This document shows, one piece after another, positions 8,369-16,920 of a DNA stretch of 64,000 bases. The DNA is taken from assembly GCA_964408795.1 (NCBI GenBank), contig CAYPAW010000006.1, forward strand, positions 1-64,000, in the 5' to 3' direction. The DNA comes from JABMQB01 sp964408795 (lineage in GTDB: Bacteria; Bacteroidota; Bacteroidia; Bacteroidales; Prolixibacteraceae). The first letter of the stretch is position 1, and each line of letters starts with the position of its first letter. The notes below the pieces were generated by a model. It saw only the letters and a list, made by a program, of their open reading frames with translations, ran no database searches and was not told the DNA's origin. Position numbers and translations under genes: made by a program.

Positions 8369-9250
8369 ATGAAAGTAGCGGTATTTGGAAATCAGATTGC
8401 TTCGGATTTTATTCCGGTGTTGGAGAAGTTTTTTTGTTTTTTCCGGGATCATCGCATTCCGGTACAATTTTACAAGCCTTTCTATTCGTTTCTTACAGAC
8501 GAACTGAAATATTCGCCTTTTTGCAGCGGTTTTTTTCAATCGTATGAGGACTTTGACAGCGGCACCGATCTGGTTTTCAGCATTGGGGGGGACGGAACCT
8601 TTCTGCATGCCGTTCAGGTGATACAGAATTTTGATGTTCCCATGGTAGGGATTAACAGTGGCAGGCTGGGTTTTCTGGCTGACATTTCCCAGGAACATGT
8701 CCTTGAGGCACTGAACGATATAGTATCCCACAAGTATAAAATTGTGGAACGCTCGATGTTGCAGGTTGATTACGAAAAGGAAAGCCCTTTTGCTTTTTCA
8801 TTTGCCCTCAATGAGATGACCGTTCTCAAATCGGCCAATTCTTCGATGATCCGCATCAAAGCTCTTGTAAACGGGGAGCTACTGAATAATTATTGGGCCG
8901 ATGGATTGATCATTGCCACCCCTACCGGCTCAACGGCTTACTCGTTGAGTGTTGGAGGGCCTGTGTTAACTCCTGGATCGGAAAACTTCGTAGTTACTCC
9001 AATAGCTCCTCATAATCTCACCATCCGGCCTATTATTGTTCCCGACCATAGCATCATCCGTTTGGAAATAAGTGGCAAAGGAACACACTTCCTGACTTCC
9101 CTGGATTCACGATCGGAAAACATTGCCTTTGGGCATTCCCTTACCATCCGGAAAGCTCCTTTTGCATTAAAAACGATCCTGCCCGAAGGATACTCATTTT
9201 TCAACACGCTCCGGACCAAATTGATGTGGGGAATTGATAAGCGCAATTAA
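8369..9250 (+). CDS. nadK: NAD kinase
   Basis: A 293-residue ATP-NAD kinase that makes NADP+ from NAD+ in the cytosol. The catalytic GGDGT motif is at residues 73-77 (SIGGDGTFLHA), followed by GINSGRLGFLA, the conserved ALNEM strand and the glycine-rich DGLIIATPTGSTAYSLSVGGP segment. Length and domain order are normal. It is followed by 294 bp of non-coding DNA before porG, with a candidate promoter box at 9329, so nadK probably ends its own transcript. Confidence 0.97.
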   Translation: MKVAVFGNQIASDFIPVLEKFFCFFRDHRIPVQFYKPFYSFLTDELKYSPFCSGFFQSYEDFDSGTDLVFSIGGDGTFLHAVQVIQNFDVPMVGINSGRLGFLADISQEHVLEALNDIVSHKYKIVERSMLQVDYEKESPFAFSFALNEMTVLKSANSSMIRIKALVNGELLNNYWADGLIIATPTGSTAYSLSVGGPVLTPGSENFVVTPIAPHNLTIRPIIVPDHSIIRLEISGKGTHFLTSLDSRSENIAFGHSLTIRKAPFALKTILPEGYSFFNTLRTKLMWGIDKRN

Positions 9251-9328
9251 AGTGTGACAGCTTAACAATTTTTAACCTCTCTTTGGGTTTTATAAGTACG
9301 TTCGGGTATGTTATTTTATGAAATATAT

Positions 9329-9336
9329 TACTTTTG
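9329..9336 (+). promoter_or_regulatory. Candidate -7 box upstream of the porG-uppS-bamA cluster
   Basis: TACTTTTG matches TAnnTTTG in the 294-bp gap between nadK and porG. The -33 box is not clear, and the start of porG lies over 200 nt further on, so a long leader would be required. Confidence 0.3.
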
Positions 9337-9544
9337 TACCTCTTGAAAACCAATGTGTTTTAAGAAAAAAAGGGTATATGTTCATTGAATTACAGGAAGT
9401 TGGAAGCTTGGAAGGATGCATTTGCCAGCCACTTTAACCGGAAAATGGAGAGAGATCCAATGGCCGTTCTGACGGAAACAAAAATTCTTTAAATAATTGA
9501 TAGCCATACCTGAAACATACACAAAAAACGAAATGTAATACCCG

Positions 9545-10315
9545 ATGAGCAAACGAGTATTGGTATTGATTGTTGTTTTACTGCCTGTTTCAGGATTTAC
9601 TCAGGAAACGGCGGATATTGGCATCTGGGGTGGGGCATCGACCTACTGGGGGGATATGAACGAAGTCGATTATATCCGATCGGTAAGCCCCCTCTACGGA
9701 GCCTTCTTCAGGTACAATTTCAATGCAAGGTACAGCGTCCGCATGATGTATCTGACCGGAAATATCCGGGCCGCCGGAAGAATGGAAAATCAAACCTGGG
9801 AGTTTGGTCCCAAATGGATCCATACGGTCGCTCTGATGGCGGAAATCAATTACCTGGATTATATCCTGGGCGCCAAAAAAACACCCATCAGCCCGTATAT
9901 TATGGGAGGAATCGGATTGACAGGGTATAGGTACCATTTTACCAAGGAATTAGCGGATCGGTTGAGGAATATGAATCCTCTGAGCATGGAGGTTTCCATG
10001 AATTCAGAATGGAATGATCAAAAACAAGTTTTCGACATATTCGAATCGGAGAGATTTATCCGGAAACCGTCTTTGCTTTTTGGTATGGGGGTCAAAACCC
10101 ATATCGGTCCCCGTTTCGGGATTGCCGTGGAGTGTATTCTGCAGAAGCTGACGGATGACCGGCTGGACGACCTGAATGATCCGCTGGCCTATAAGAAGGA
10201 AAATAAAACAAAAACCTATACCGATTTTATACATAACAATGATTATACTGCGTATGCAGGTATTACTTTAACCTACAAGATTTATATGGGCAGGGTGATT
10301 TGTCCGGCCTACTAA
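9545..10315 (+). CDS. porG: DUF6089-family outer-membrane protein, PorG-like (type IX secretion)
   Basis: A 256-residue protein with a signal peptide (MSKRVLVLIVVLLPVSGFTQ) and an eight-strand-barrel-like pattern of alternating residues. The mature N-terminus DIGIWGGASTYWGDMN is the family signature; PISPYIMGGIG and LFGMGVKTHIGPRFGIAVE are later strands. PorG of Porphyromonas gingivalis is an outer-membrane component tied to the PorK/PorN ring of the type IX secretion system, and there it also precedes uppS and bamA, the order seen here. Family membership plus synteny support the call; other T9SS genes are not in the window. No T9SS cargo C-terminal domain was noticed among neighbours. Confidence 0.8.
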   Translation: MSKRVLVLIVVLLPVSGFTQETADIGIWGGASTYWGDMNEVDYIRSVSPLYGAFFRYNFNARYSVRMMYLTGNIRAAGRMENQTWEFGPKWIHTVALMAEINYLDYILGAKKTPISPYIMGGIGLTGYRYHFTKELADRLRNMNPLSMEVSMNSEWNDQKQVFDIFESERFIRKPSLLFGMGVKTHIGPRFGIAVECILQKLTDDRLDDLNDPLAYKKENKTKTYTDFIHNNDYTAYAGITLTYKIYMGRVICPAY

Positions 10316-10329
10316 AAAAATAATGGAAC

Positions 10330-11073
10330 GTGTCAGTAAAAGATAGCATACAAAAGGGGGAAATACCGGTGCACATAGCCATCATCATGGATGGCAACGG
10401 GCGGTGGGCAGCCCGGCATGGCAACGCCCGCATCTTCGGACATGAAAAAGGCGTGGAATCTGTCCGTTCGGTGGTTGAAGGAGCCGGCGAGATCGGAGTA
10501 AAATACCTGACCCTGTATGCTTTTTCCACGGAAAACTGGGAACGCCCTCGCGAGGAGGTCAATGCCCTGATGGAACTCCTGATTCATGCCATCGAGGAAG
10601 AAACCGATGAACTGGATAAAAACAATGTCAGGCTGGGGGTGATCGGAAATGTAGACCAGCTTCCCGAGAATGTAAAAAAGAAATTGTTTGCTTCCATTGA
10701 TAAACTGAAATCCAATACCGGGCTGAATCTGATCCTGGCCCTTAGTTACAGCGCCAAATGGGAAATCCTGAACGCTGTGAAAGAGATCGCCCGGGAGATC
10801 AGACAGGGTAAGGTAACCCCGGAGGAAATCAACGAATCACTGTTTGAAAATTTCCTGACAACCCGGGAAATTCCTGATCCGGAACTGTTGATTCGTACCA
10901 GTGGTGAATACCGGATAAGCAATTTTCTCTTGTGGCAGATCGCTTATACCGAATTCTATTTTCCGGAAAAATTATGGCCCGATTTTCGAAAAGAAGACCT
11001 TTTTGAAGCGATCCGTGATTTTCAGCAAAGAGAACGAAGGTTTGGAAAAACAAGTGAACAGATTGAAAGCTAA
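10330..11073 (+). CDS. uppS: Undecaprenyl diphosphate synthase (cis-prenyltransferase)
   Basis: A 247-residue enzyme that elongates farnesyl diphosphate with isopentenyl diphosphate to make the C55 lipid carrier for peptidoglycan and O-antigen. HIAIIMDGNGRWA carries the catalytic Asp (D21); YLTLYAFSTENWERP and PDPELLIRTSGEYRISNFLLWQ are the other two signature blocks. The start is GTG at 10330; a nearby ATG at 10323 is out of frame and runs into a stop. It lies 14 bp after porG and 17 bp before bamA, consistent with one envelope-biogenesis operon. Confidence 0.97.
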   Translation: MSVKDSIQKGEIPVHIAIIMDGNGRWAARHGNARIFGHEKGVESVRSVVEGAGEIGVKYLTLYAFSTENWERPREEVNALMELLIHAIEEETDELDKNNVRLGVIGNVDQLPENVKKKLFASIDKLKSNTGLNLILALSYSAKWEILNAVKEIAREIRQGKVTPEEINESLFENFLTTREIPDPELLIRTSGEYRISNFLLWQIAYTEFYFPEKLWPDFRKEDLFEAIRDFQQRERRFGKTSEQIES

Positions 11074-11090
11074 AAAATAGAAAACCTGGA

Positions 11091-13778
11091 ATGCAAAAAT
11101 CGCTATACATTTTTCTTTTAATGATAATCTGGACCTCCGGAGTTATGGCTCAGCTCAGGGATAGTACCAATTTCTCCATCTATTATGACAGCCGGGCGCA
11201 GTATATCATTGCAGACATTAAAGTGACCGGGATTCGTTATTATGACACGGAAACCTTGATTCAGATTTCCGGATTGAGGGTAGGCCAGGAAATCGAAGTG
11301 CCGGGAGACGCCATTACCAATGCCATAAAAAAACTATGGAATCAGGCCCTCTTTTCGGATGTGGAAATATCGGCAACCAAGATTGTTGACAACAGAATAT
11401 GGCTCGAAATTTACTTGCAGGAGATGCCCCGCTTATCGGAGGTGAATTTTATCGGAGTCACAAAATCAGAAAAGGATGATATAACCGATAAGGTGCTTCT
11501 CCTGGTCGGATCTCAGATCACCGAAAACCAGGTCAATAATGCGGAACGAACCATAAAAAATATCTTCCAGGCCAAAGGGTTTCTTAATACCGAAGTAAAC
11601 ATTGTGCAACGAAATGATACCACCAAAACAAACAGCATTATCCTGGATATCCATGTGGATAAAAAAGAAAAAGTAAAAATTCAGGAGATCATTATTCATG
11701 GCAATGAAAATGTTAAAGAAGGGGTATTGGAGTGGGCCATGAAAAAAACAAAGGAGAAAAAGCTGATCAATTTTTTCTTTTCAAAGAAATTCCTGGAAGA
11801 CAAATATGAAGAGGACAAGATGAACCTGATCAAGAAGTACAATGAGTTGGGATACCGGGATGCCATCATTGTGGATGATACGATCAAAAAGATACCGGAT
11901 GAAAACCGGGTGAATATTGAATTATGGGTTGATGAAGGGGATCAGTATTATTTTGGGAACATCCGATGGATGGGAAACACTGTTTATACCTCTGAAGAAC
12001 TGAACAACTACCTGGGGATCCAAAAAGGCGATCTTTTTGACCAGTCGTTGCTTGAGAAGCAGTTATTTGATAACGATGTAGGGTTGAACAACCTGTATTT
12101 GGATAAGGGGTATTTATTCTTTGAGCTTCAGCCGGTAGAGACCCAGATCCATGGTGATTCGATTCATTTTGAGATGCGCATCCGGGAAGGGAAACAGGCC
12201 ACCATTGATGAGGTGAACATCGAAGGAAATACAAAAACGCATGAGCATGTTGCCCGTCGTGAGTTGCGGACGTTACCCGGGGACCTGTTCAGCAAAACGA
12301 ACATCATCCGTTCGGTAAGGGAACTGGCACAGTTGGGTCATTTTGACCCGGAAGCCATTAATCCGGATATTGCACCCCATCCCGAAGATGGAACGGTCGA
12401 TATAACCTATGAACTTCAGGAGAAGGCCAATGATCAGATTGAGCTTTCGGGGGGCTGGGGGGCCGGCATGTTTGTGGGCTCCATAGGGCTCAAGTTTGCG
12501 AATTTCTCGGTTGGGAACATCTTTAACAAGGAGGCCTGGCGTCCCTTGCCTACGGGTGACGGTCAAACATTGGGTCTTCGCTATCAGACCAGCGGAAGGT
12601 ATTACCGGACGGTTAGCCTGTCCTTTATTGAACCCTGGCTGGGAGGCAAGAAACCAAACAGTTTTTCCCTCTCCTTATCACACTCACGGATTAATTACAG
12701 CGCCAACAAATATTATTCGAATTACAATTACGGGGGGTATTCACCCTATGGGTATGGCGGTTATTCGCCCTATGGGTATGGTAGTTATTCACCCTATGGA
12801 TATGGGGGGTATTCGCCCTATGGGTATGGCGGTTATTCGCCCTATGGATATGGGTACGGCTATCCCCAGTATCAGTATAATTATGAATCCGAGGATACGG
12901 ATGAATCCGATGATATGATCTGGGAAACCACCGCGTTGGCGGTAGGATATGGATACCGGCTTTCCTGGCCGGATGATTTCTTTACGGTGTACCATGAACT
13001 CTCTATGGAGCATTACAACCTCCAGAATATGGGGTATTATTTCTATTTTCTGGCCAATGAGGATGGCCAGGTGTACGGAACCTTTAACAATGCAAGTCTG
13101 AAGACAGTGCTGGGAAGGAATTCCGTAGACAATCCGCTCTATTCAAGGAGCGGATCACAGATCTCTCTCACCCTGAAATTTACGCCTCCCTATTCCCTGT
13201 TTTCCGATACCGATTACAGTGATCCGTCTTTGTCGAACAGTGAAAAATATAAATGGATCGAATACCACAAATGGTTGCTCAAAGGACAGCATTTTACCAC
13301 CCTTTCGAGTAACCGGAAATTGGTTTTACGCACTGCCTATGAATTGGGTTTTCTTGGTTATTTCGACCCGAACCGCCGGTCTCCCTTTGAAGGATTTATT
13401 GTGGGGGGATCCGGAATGTCGGGGTACAATATTTACGGAACGGATTATATTGCGCTGAGAGGATACAAAGATTTCAGTCTCAGTCCGCGAAACGGTTCAA
13501 GCATCTACAATAAGTTTACGCTGGAATTGCGCTATCCGGTAACCCTGAAACCCAATGCGACTATTTACGCCTTAACCTTTCTGGAAGCAGGAAATGCCGA
13601 GACCTCTTTTCAGAACTATAATCCCTTCAAACTGTATCGTTCGGCCGGTCTTGGAGTACGAATATACCTGCCTATGTTTGGGCTGATGGGAATCGACTGG
13701 GGATATGGCTTTGATGAAATACCCGGACAAGATGCGCACGGAAGCAATTTCCATTTTGTAATCGGACAACAGTTTTAA
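11091..13778 (+). CDS. bamA: Outer-membrane protein assembly factor BamA, with Gly/Tyr repeat insertion
   Basis: An 895-residue Omp85 protein that folds beta-barrels into the outer membrane. After a signal peptide (about 1-21) come five POTRA domains, each opening with a strand such as ADIKVTGIRYYD, LSEVNFIGVTKS, IQEIIIHGNENV, FGNIRWMGNTVY and IDEVNIEGNTKTH, then the barrel from about residue 445 to the terminal FHFVIGQQF with C-terminal Phe. Residues 548-587 are five tandem 8-residue units of GGYSPYGY type, followed by an acidic YESEDTDESDD tail to about 607; this lies between barrel strands and is absent from classical BamA. uppS precedes and two Skp/OmpH chaperones follow, a classic arrangement. 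No other Bam lipoproteins are encoded nearby. Confidence 0.95.
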   Translation: MQKSLYIFLLMIIWTSGVMAQLRDSTNFSIYYDSRAQYIIADIKVTGIRYYDTETLIQISGLRVGQEIEVPGDAITNAIKKLWNQALFSDVEISATKIVDNRIWLEIYLQEMPRLSEVNFIGVTKSEKDDITDKVLLLVGSQITENQVNNAERTIKNIFQAKGFLNTEVNIVQRNDTTKTNSIILDIHVDKKEKVKIQEIIIHGNENVKEGVLEWAMKKTKEKKLINFFFSKKFLEDKYEEDKMNLIKKYNELGYRDAIIVDDTIKKIPDENRVNIELWVDEGDQYYFGNIRWMGNTVYTSEELNNYLGIQKGDLFDQSLLEKQLFDNDVGLNNLYLDKGYLFFELQPVETQIHGDSIHFEMRIREGKQATIDEVNIEGNTKTHEHVARRELRTLPGDLFSKTNIIRSVRELAQLGHFDPEAINPDIAPHPEDGTVDITYELQEKANDQIELSGGWGAGMFVGSIGLKFANFSVGNIFNKEAWRPLPTGDGQTLGLRYQTSGRYYRTVSLSFIEPWLGGKKPNSFSLSLSHSRINYSANKYYSNYNYGGYSPYGYGGYSPYGYGSYSPYGYGGYSPYGYGGYSPYGYGYGYPQYQYNYESEDTDESDDMIWETTALAVGYGYRLSWPDDFFTVYHELSMEHYNLQNMGYYFYFLANEDGQVYGTFNNASLKTVLGRNSVDNPLYSRSGSQISLTLKFTPPYSLFSDTDYSDPSLSNSEKYKWIEYHKWLLKGQHFTTLSSNRKLVLRTAYELGFLGYFDPNRRSPFEGFIVGGSGMSGYNIYGTDYIALRGYKDFSLSPRNGSSIYNKFTLELRYPVTLKPNATIYALTFLEAGNAETSFQNYNPFKLYRSAGLGVRIYLPMFGLMGIDWGYGFDEIPGQDAHGSNFHFVIGQQF
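12732..12851 (+). repeat. 5 x 24-bp in-frame tandem repeat inside bamA
   Basis: Five 24-bp units encode GGYSPYGY (third unit GSYSPYGY). Units 2 and 5 and units 1 and 4 are near-identical pairs, suggesting duplication of larger blocks. The unit length keeps frame, so copy-number change would lengthen or shorten the protein loop without breaking it. Confidence 0.95.
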
Positions 13779-13842
13779 CCAAATCGTTTTGGCTCAGTAT
13801 TTGAGTTGTTGATAAAAGTAGTAACCTTAAAATAATATAGCC

Positions 13843-14358
13843 ATGAAGAAAGTAAGTCTTATAATAGCTGTTTTTCTTGTTCTTACAGGAACCGCCTTCG
13901 CCCAGAAGTTTGCCTATGTGGACACGGATTATATTTTGGAGAATATTCCCTCCTATCAGTCAGCTCAGGATCAACTGGACCAGCTGTCTGGTCAGTACCA
14001 GAAAGAACTGGAGTCGATTCATTCAGAGCTGGAACAGATGTACAAAGATTTCCAGGCCGAAAGTGTATTGCTTTCCGAAGATATGAAAAGAAAACGGGAA
14101 GACGTGATCATAACCCGTGAAAAAGAATACAAAGAACTGCAGCGCAAGTATTTCGGACCCAGCGGCGATTTGTATCAAAAAAGACAGAGCCTGGTGAAAC
14201 CCATTCAGGATGATATCTACAATGCTATTCAGGATATTGCCAACGATGGAAGCTATGCCGTGATTTTTGACAAAGCCGGAGGAGTGACCATGCTTTTTAC
14301 CAATCCCCGCTATGACCTGAGTGATCAGGTATTAGAGAAGCTTGGATATAAAAATTAA
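13843..14358 (+). CDS. OmpH/Skp-family periplasmic chaperone (first copy)
   Basis: A 171-residue protein with a clear signal peptide (MKKVSLIIAVFLVLTGTAFAQ), then KFAYVDTDYILENIPSYQSAQ, the conserved entry to the Skp fold, and a long charged coiled coil (about 40-130) ending in the C-terminal DKAGGVTMLFTNPRYDLSDQVLEKLG strand region. Skp trimers carry unfolded outer-membrane proteins across the periplasm to BamA, whose gene lies 64 bp upstream. Tandem ompH copies after bamA are usual in Bacteroidota. Confidence 0.9.
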   Translation: MKKVSLIIAVFLVLTGTAFAQKFAYVDTDYILENIPSYQSAQDQLDQLSGQYQKELESIHSELEQMYKDFQAESVLLSEDMKRKREDVIITREKEYKELQRKYFGPSGDLYQKRQSLVKPIQDDIYNAIQDIANDGSYAVIFDKAGGVTMLFTNPRYDLSDQVLEKLGYKN

Positions 14359-14371
14359 TACACTATATTTG
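14342..14371 (+). promoter_or_regulatory. Candidate promoter for the second ompH gene
   Basis: TTG at 14342-14344 and TATATTTG at 14364-14371 are 19 nt apart and fit the Bacteroidota -33/-7 pattern. The -7 box overlaps the GTG at 14371 that would open the longest reading frame, which favours the downstream ATG as the true start. It overlaps the end of the first ompH gene. Confidence 0.45.
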
Positions 14372-14394
14372 TGAAAAAATTAATGGACTTAATT

Positions 14395-14916
14395 ATGAGA
14401 AATTTAGTAAAAATTGCATCGGTAGCAGTATTACTATTGCTGGCAGGATTTGTAAATGCACAGACTCCGAAATTCGGACACATTGATCTTCAGGCGTTGA
14501 TTCAGGTTATGCCTGAAAGGGCCACTGCTGAAACCGAATTCAATGATTTTCAGACCGATCTGGAGGATCTTCTGACAACCATGCAAACCGAATATCAGAA
14601 CATGCTTACGGAATTTGAAAACCTGGATACCAATGCATCTGAATTGGTCCGGAATGCAAAAATTCAGGATATCCAGGATAAACAGCAACGGATTCAGAAT
14701 TTTCAGGGCAATGCGCAGCAGCAGTTACAAACCAAGTATTCTGAATTGTTGCAGCCGGTACTTGAAAAAGCCGAGGTAGCCATTGAAGAAGTGGCCAAAG
14801 AGCAGGGATTATTGTATGTTTTCGATGTGAGTCCACAGTCAGGGGCTGTGCTCTACAAATCAACTGAAAGCATGGATATTCTTCCGCTGGTAAAAACCCG
14901 GCTGGGAATTCAATAA
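14395..14916 (+). CDS. OmpH/Skp-family periplasmic chaperone (second copy)
   Basis: A 173-residue protein. The frame is open from a GTG at 14371, but ATG 14395 gives a clean signal peptide (MRNLVKIASVAVLLLLAGFVNAQ) and leaves the candidate -7 box upstream. The mature protein begins TPKFGHIDLQALIQVMPERA, typical of the family, followed by a charged helical coiled coil and a C-terminal YVFDVSPQSGAVLYKSTESMDI segment. It probably shares the outer-membrane-protein chaperone role of its neighbour; the two are only distantly alike, so they may have different clients. A strong terminator follows. Confidence 0.88.
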   Translation: MRNLVKIASVAVLLLLAGFVNAQTPKFGHIDLQALIQVMPERATAETEFNDFQTDLEDLLTTMQTEYQNMLTEFENLDTNASELVRNAKIQDIQDKQQRIQNFQGNAQQQLQTKYSELLQPVLEKAEVAIEEVAKEQGLLYVFDVSPQSGAVLYKSTESMDILPLVKTRLGIQ

Positions 14917-14936
14917 ACGATTTACCCGAAGAAGGA

Positions 14937-14969
14937 AGCCATCTGTCATGCGGCGGATGGCTTTTTTTT
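14937..14969 (+). terminator. Rho-independent terminator after the bamA-ompH cluster
   Basis: AGCCATC (14937-14943) pairs with GATGGCT (14956-14962) around a 12-nt loop, followed by a run of seven T. It lies 20 bp after the second ompH stop and only 15 bp before the murI ATG, so murI must be read by read-through or from a promoter within this stretch. Confidence 0.8.
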
Positions 14970-14983
14970 GTTTATTTTGCTGT

Positions 14984-15817
14984 ATGCAAACGGAATATTC
15001 CCCGATTGGCGTTTTTGATTCAGGGTATGGAGGGTTAACCATTTTAAGAGGGCTTACCCGCCAGATGCCCCGTTATGATTTTCTTTATCTGGGAGACAAT
15101 GCCCGAACGCCTTATGGAGGGAGGTCTTTTCATGTGGTGTATGAATACACCCTGGAGGCTGTTCAATTTCTCTTCTCACAGGGATGTTCTCTGGTTATCC
15201 TGGCTTGCAATACGGCCTCTGCAAAAGCATTGCGGAACATTCAGCAACTGGATCTTCCCCGGCTTGACTCCTCCCGGCGGGTCTTAGGGGTGATCCGTCC
15301 CAGCGTGGAAAAGGTAGCTGAGATGACACAAAATGGGCGGGTGGGTGTCCTGGGCACAGTAGGAACTGTTCTTTCCGGATCCTATCCCCTGGAACTAGAA
15401 AAATGGTCGGGCGGGAAAGTGAAGCATACGGTTCAGGAAGCTTGCCCTATGTGGGTTCCCATTGTGGAAAACAACGAAATCAATACGCCCGGAGCTGCCT
15501 ACTTCATCCAAAAGAACATACATAATATTCTGAACAAGGATCCCCGGCTGGATACGCTGATTCTGGGATGTACGCATTTCCCCCTGTTAAAAAACCAGAT
15601 TCAGAAATTTGTGCCCCAGGGAGTTCATATTGTGGACCAGGGAGCCATCATCCCCGGAAAATTGCAGGATTACCTCCTGCGACATCCCGAAATGGAAAAC
15701 CGGCTTTCACAAGGAAGCCGGATTCGGTTTATGACCACTGAATCTGCTGATCTGTTTGCTGAAAAGGCCGCTTTGTTTATGGGCCGTCCGGTGACGGCAG
15801 AACATGTTCGCTATTGA
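14984..15817 (+). CDS. murI: Glutamate racemase
   Basis: A 277-residue enzyme that makes D-glutamate for peptidoglycan. GVFDSGYGGLTIL, the GDNARTPYGGRS loop, and the two catalytic cysteines in LACNTASA (C75) and LGCTHFPLL (C196) are all present. The open frame reaches back to 14948, but that extension lies inside the preceding terminator; ATG 14984 places the family motif at the N-terminus. The 3' end overlaps the convergent kinase gene by 7 bp. Confidence 0.97.
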   Translation: MQTEYSPIGVFDSGYGGLTILRGLTRQMPRYDFLYLGDNARTPYGGRSFHVVYEYTLEAVQFLFSQGCSLVILACNTASAKALRNIQQLDLPRLDSSRRVLGVIRPSVEKVAEMTQNGRVGVLGTVGTVLSGSYPLELEKWSGGKVKHTVQEACPMWVPIVENNEINTPGAAYFIQKNIHNILNKDPRLDTLILGCTHFPLLKNQIQKFVPQGVHIVDQGAIIPGKLQDYLLRHPEMENRLSQGSRIRFMTTESADLFAEKAALFMGRPVTAEHVRY

Positions 15818-16920
15818 GAGTGCGACCAGCGAATTACGATCTCCTGCATCTCTTCTTTTCTTTTTTCCATTTCCTCAACCAGTCTGAACTGGGAGCGGGC
15901 TCTTACTCTGTTATGGTCGGGATCGTGAATCTTATAATATACATCCCCTTCCAGATAGTCGGTCAAAAAACGCAATCCCATGATGTAAGCCATGAAACGG
16001 GCCGAAAGAGACAGCCATTTTTTTTCTTCAGGAGTCAGGATTTCTTTTAATTCTTCTAAAAACCCCCGTGTAAAGGCCTCAAAGATGGGCATGTTCACAG
16101 AAATCTTTGTCAGGTCTGGCTCATCTTCTTTCCCCGTATTGGCAGCAGTCCGTATGGCATCGCCAAAATCGTAATGTACCAGTCCGGGCATTACCGTATC
16201 CAGATCAATGATGCATAGAATATGATCCTGCCTGTCGAATAAGATGTTATTGATTTTCGTATCATTATGGGTGATCCTTCGGGGAAGTTTGCCTGCTCTC
16301 AGGAGGTTCAGCAGGGTTTTCATCTCTTCAGCTCTGGTGTGGGCAAATCCGATTTCATCCTGAACGACCTGTTTTCTGTTCCGGTAATTGACCTCGAGGG
16401 CCTTTTGAAAATTGCCCAATCTGAATTCGAGGTTATGAAAATCCGGTATGGTTTCATTCAAAGGCTTCCCCGGGAGGTCGGACAACTGCTTCTGAAACTG
16501 CCCGAAGGCTTTTCCGGCAAGGTATGCCTGTTCGGGTTTTTCTATTTGTTCGTAATTTTTACACCCCCGGATAAAAAGAAAACAAGCCCAGTAGTTCCCT
16601 GCGTCATCGCGGTAGTAGGTTGTTCCTTTTTTCGTCTCAATCAGGGTGACTACTTTCCGGTTGATGTCGGGTACATTCTGCGCTTCAAGTTTGGTTCGAA
16701 TATGGTTTGTCACCCGAGCGATGTTTTCCATCATTTCGGGTATGTTCTTAAAAACGAGGTGATTTTTTCGTTGCAGAATATAGCCTGGTTTATCTGGTTC
16801 TTCGAGGATGATCCGGTATGTATCGTTAATATGCCCGTTTCCCCAGGGGATGATCTCTCTGAGGGTGCCCCGGAGGGCAAATTTTCTGGCTATGGCTTCC
16901 GGATGATTCATTTTTTCCAT
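15811..16920 (-). CDS. APH-fold sugar kinase, N-acetylhexosamine 1-kinase (NahK)-like
   Basis: A 369-residue aminoglycoside-phosphotransferase-fold kinase. The lobe-N motif GNGHINDTYRI resembles the nucleotide loop, the catalytic loop is ITHNDTKINNILFD (Brenner-type HxDxxxxN) and the metal Asp is in CIIDLDTVMPGLVHYDFGDAIR. This matches the NahK group (older database name mucin desulfatase, MdsC), which phosphorylates GlcNAc/GalNAc at C1 with ATP. The gene overlaps the upstream nucleotidylyltransferase by 13 bp, and two sugar-type MFS genes precede that, which supports a sugar-1-phosphate role. Exact sugar is inferred; other hexose 1-kinases of this fold are possible. Confidence 0.75.
   Translation of the reverse strand: MEKMNHPEAIARKFALRGTLREIIPWGNGHINDTYRIILEEPDKPGYILQRKNHLVFKNIPEMMENIARVTNHIRTKLEAQNVPDINRKVVTLIETKKGTTYYRDDAGNYWACFLFIRGCKNYEQIEKPEQAYLAGKAFGQFQKQLSDLPGKPLNETIPDFHNLEFRLGNFQKALEVNYRNRKQVVQDEIGFAHTRAEEMKTLLNLLRAGKLPRRITHNDTKINNILFDRQDHILCIIDLDTVMPGLVHYDFGDAIRTAANTGKEDEPDLTKISVNMPIFEAFTRGFLEELKEILTPEEKKWLSLSARFMAYIMGLRFLTDYLEGDVYYKIHDPDHNRVRARSQFRLVEEMEKRKEEMQEIVIRWSHSQ

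Noticed and set aside
12732..12851. CRISPR-like periodic array
   Set aside because: Units are contiguous without spacers, in frame and encode a peptide repeat; not CRISPR. The same applies to 46094-46237.
12496..12918. 140-codon plus-strand frame in bamA
   Set aside because: Alternative-frame reading of the bamA tandem repeat; its repeats are a by-product.
15811..16920. Aminoglycoside-resistance kinase
   Set aside because: APH fold, but the length, sequence style and sugar-operon context fit the NahK-like group; no resistance-gene context.
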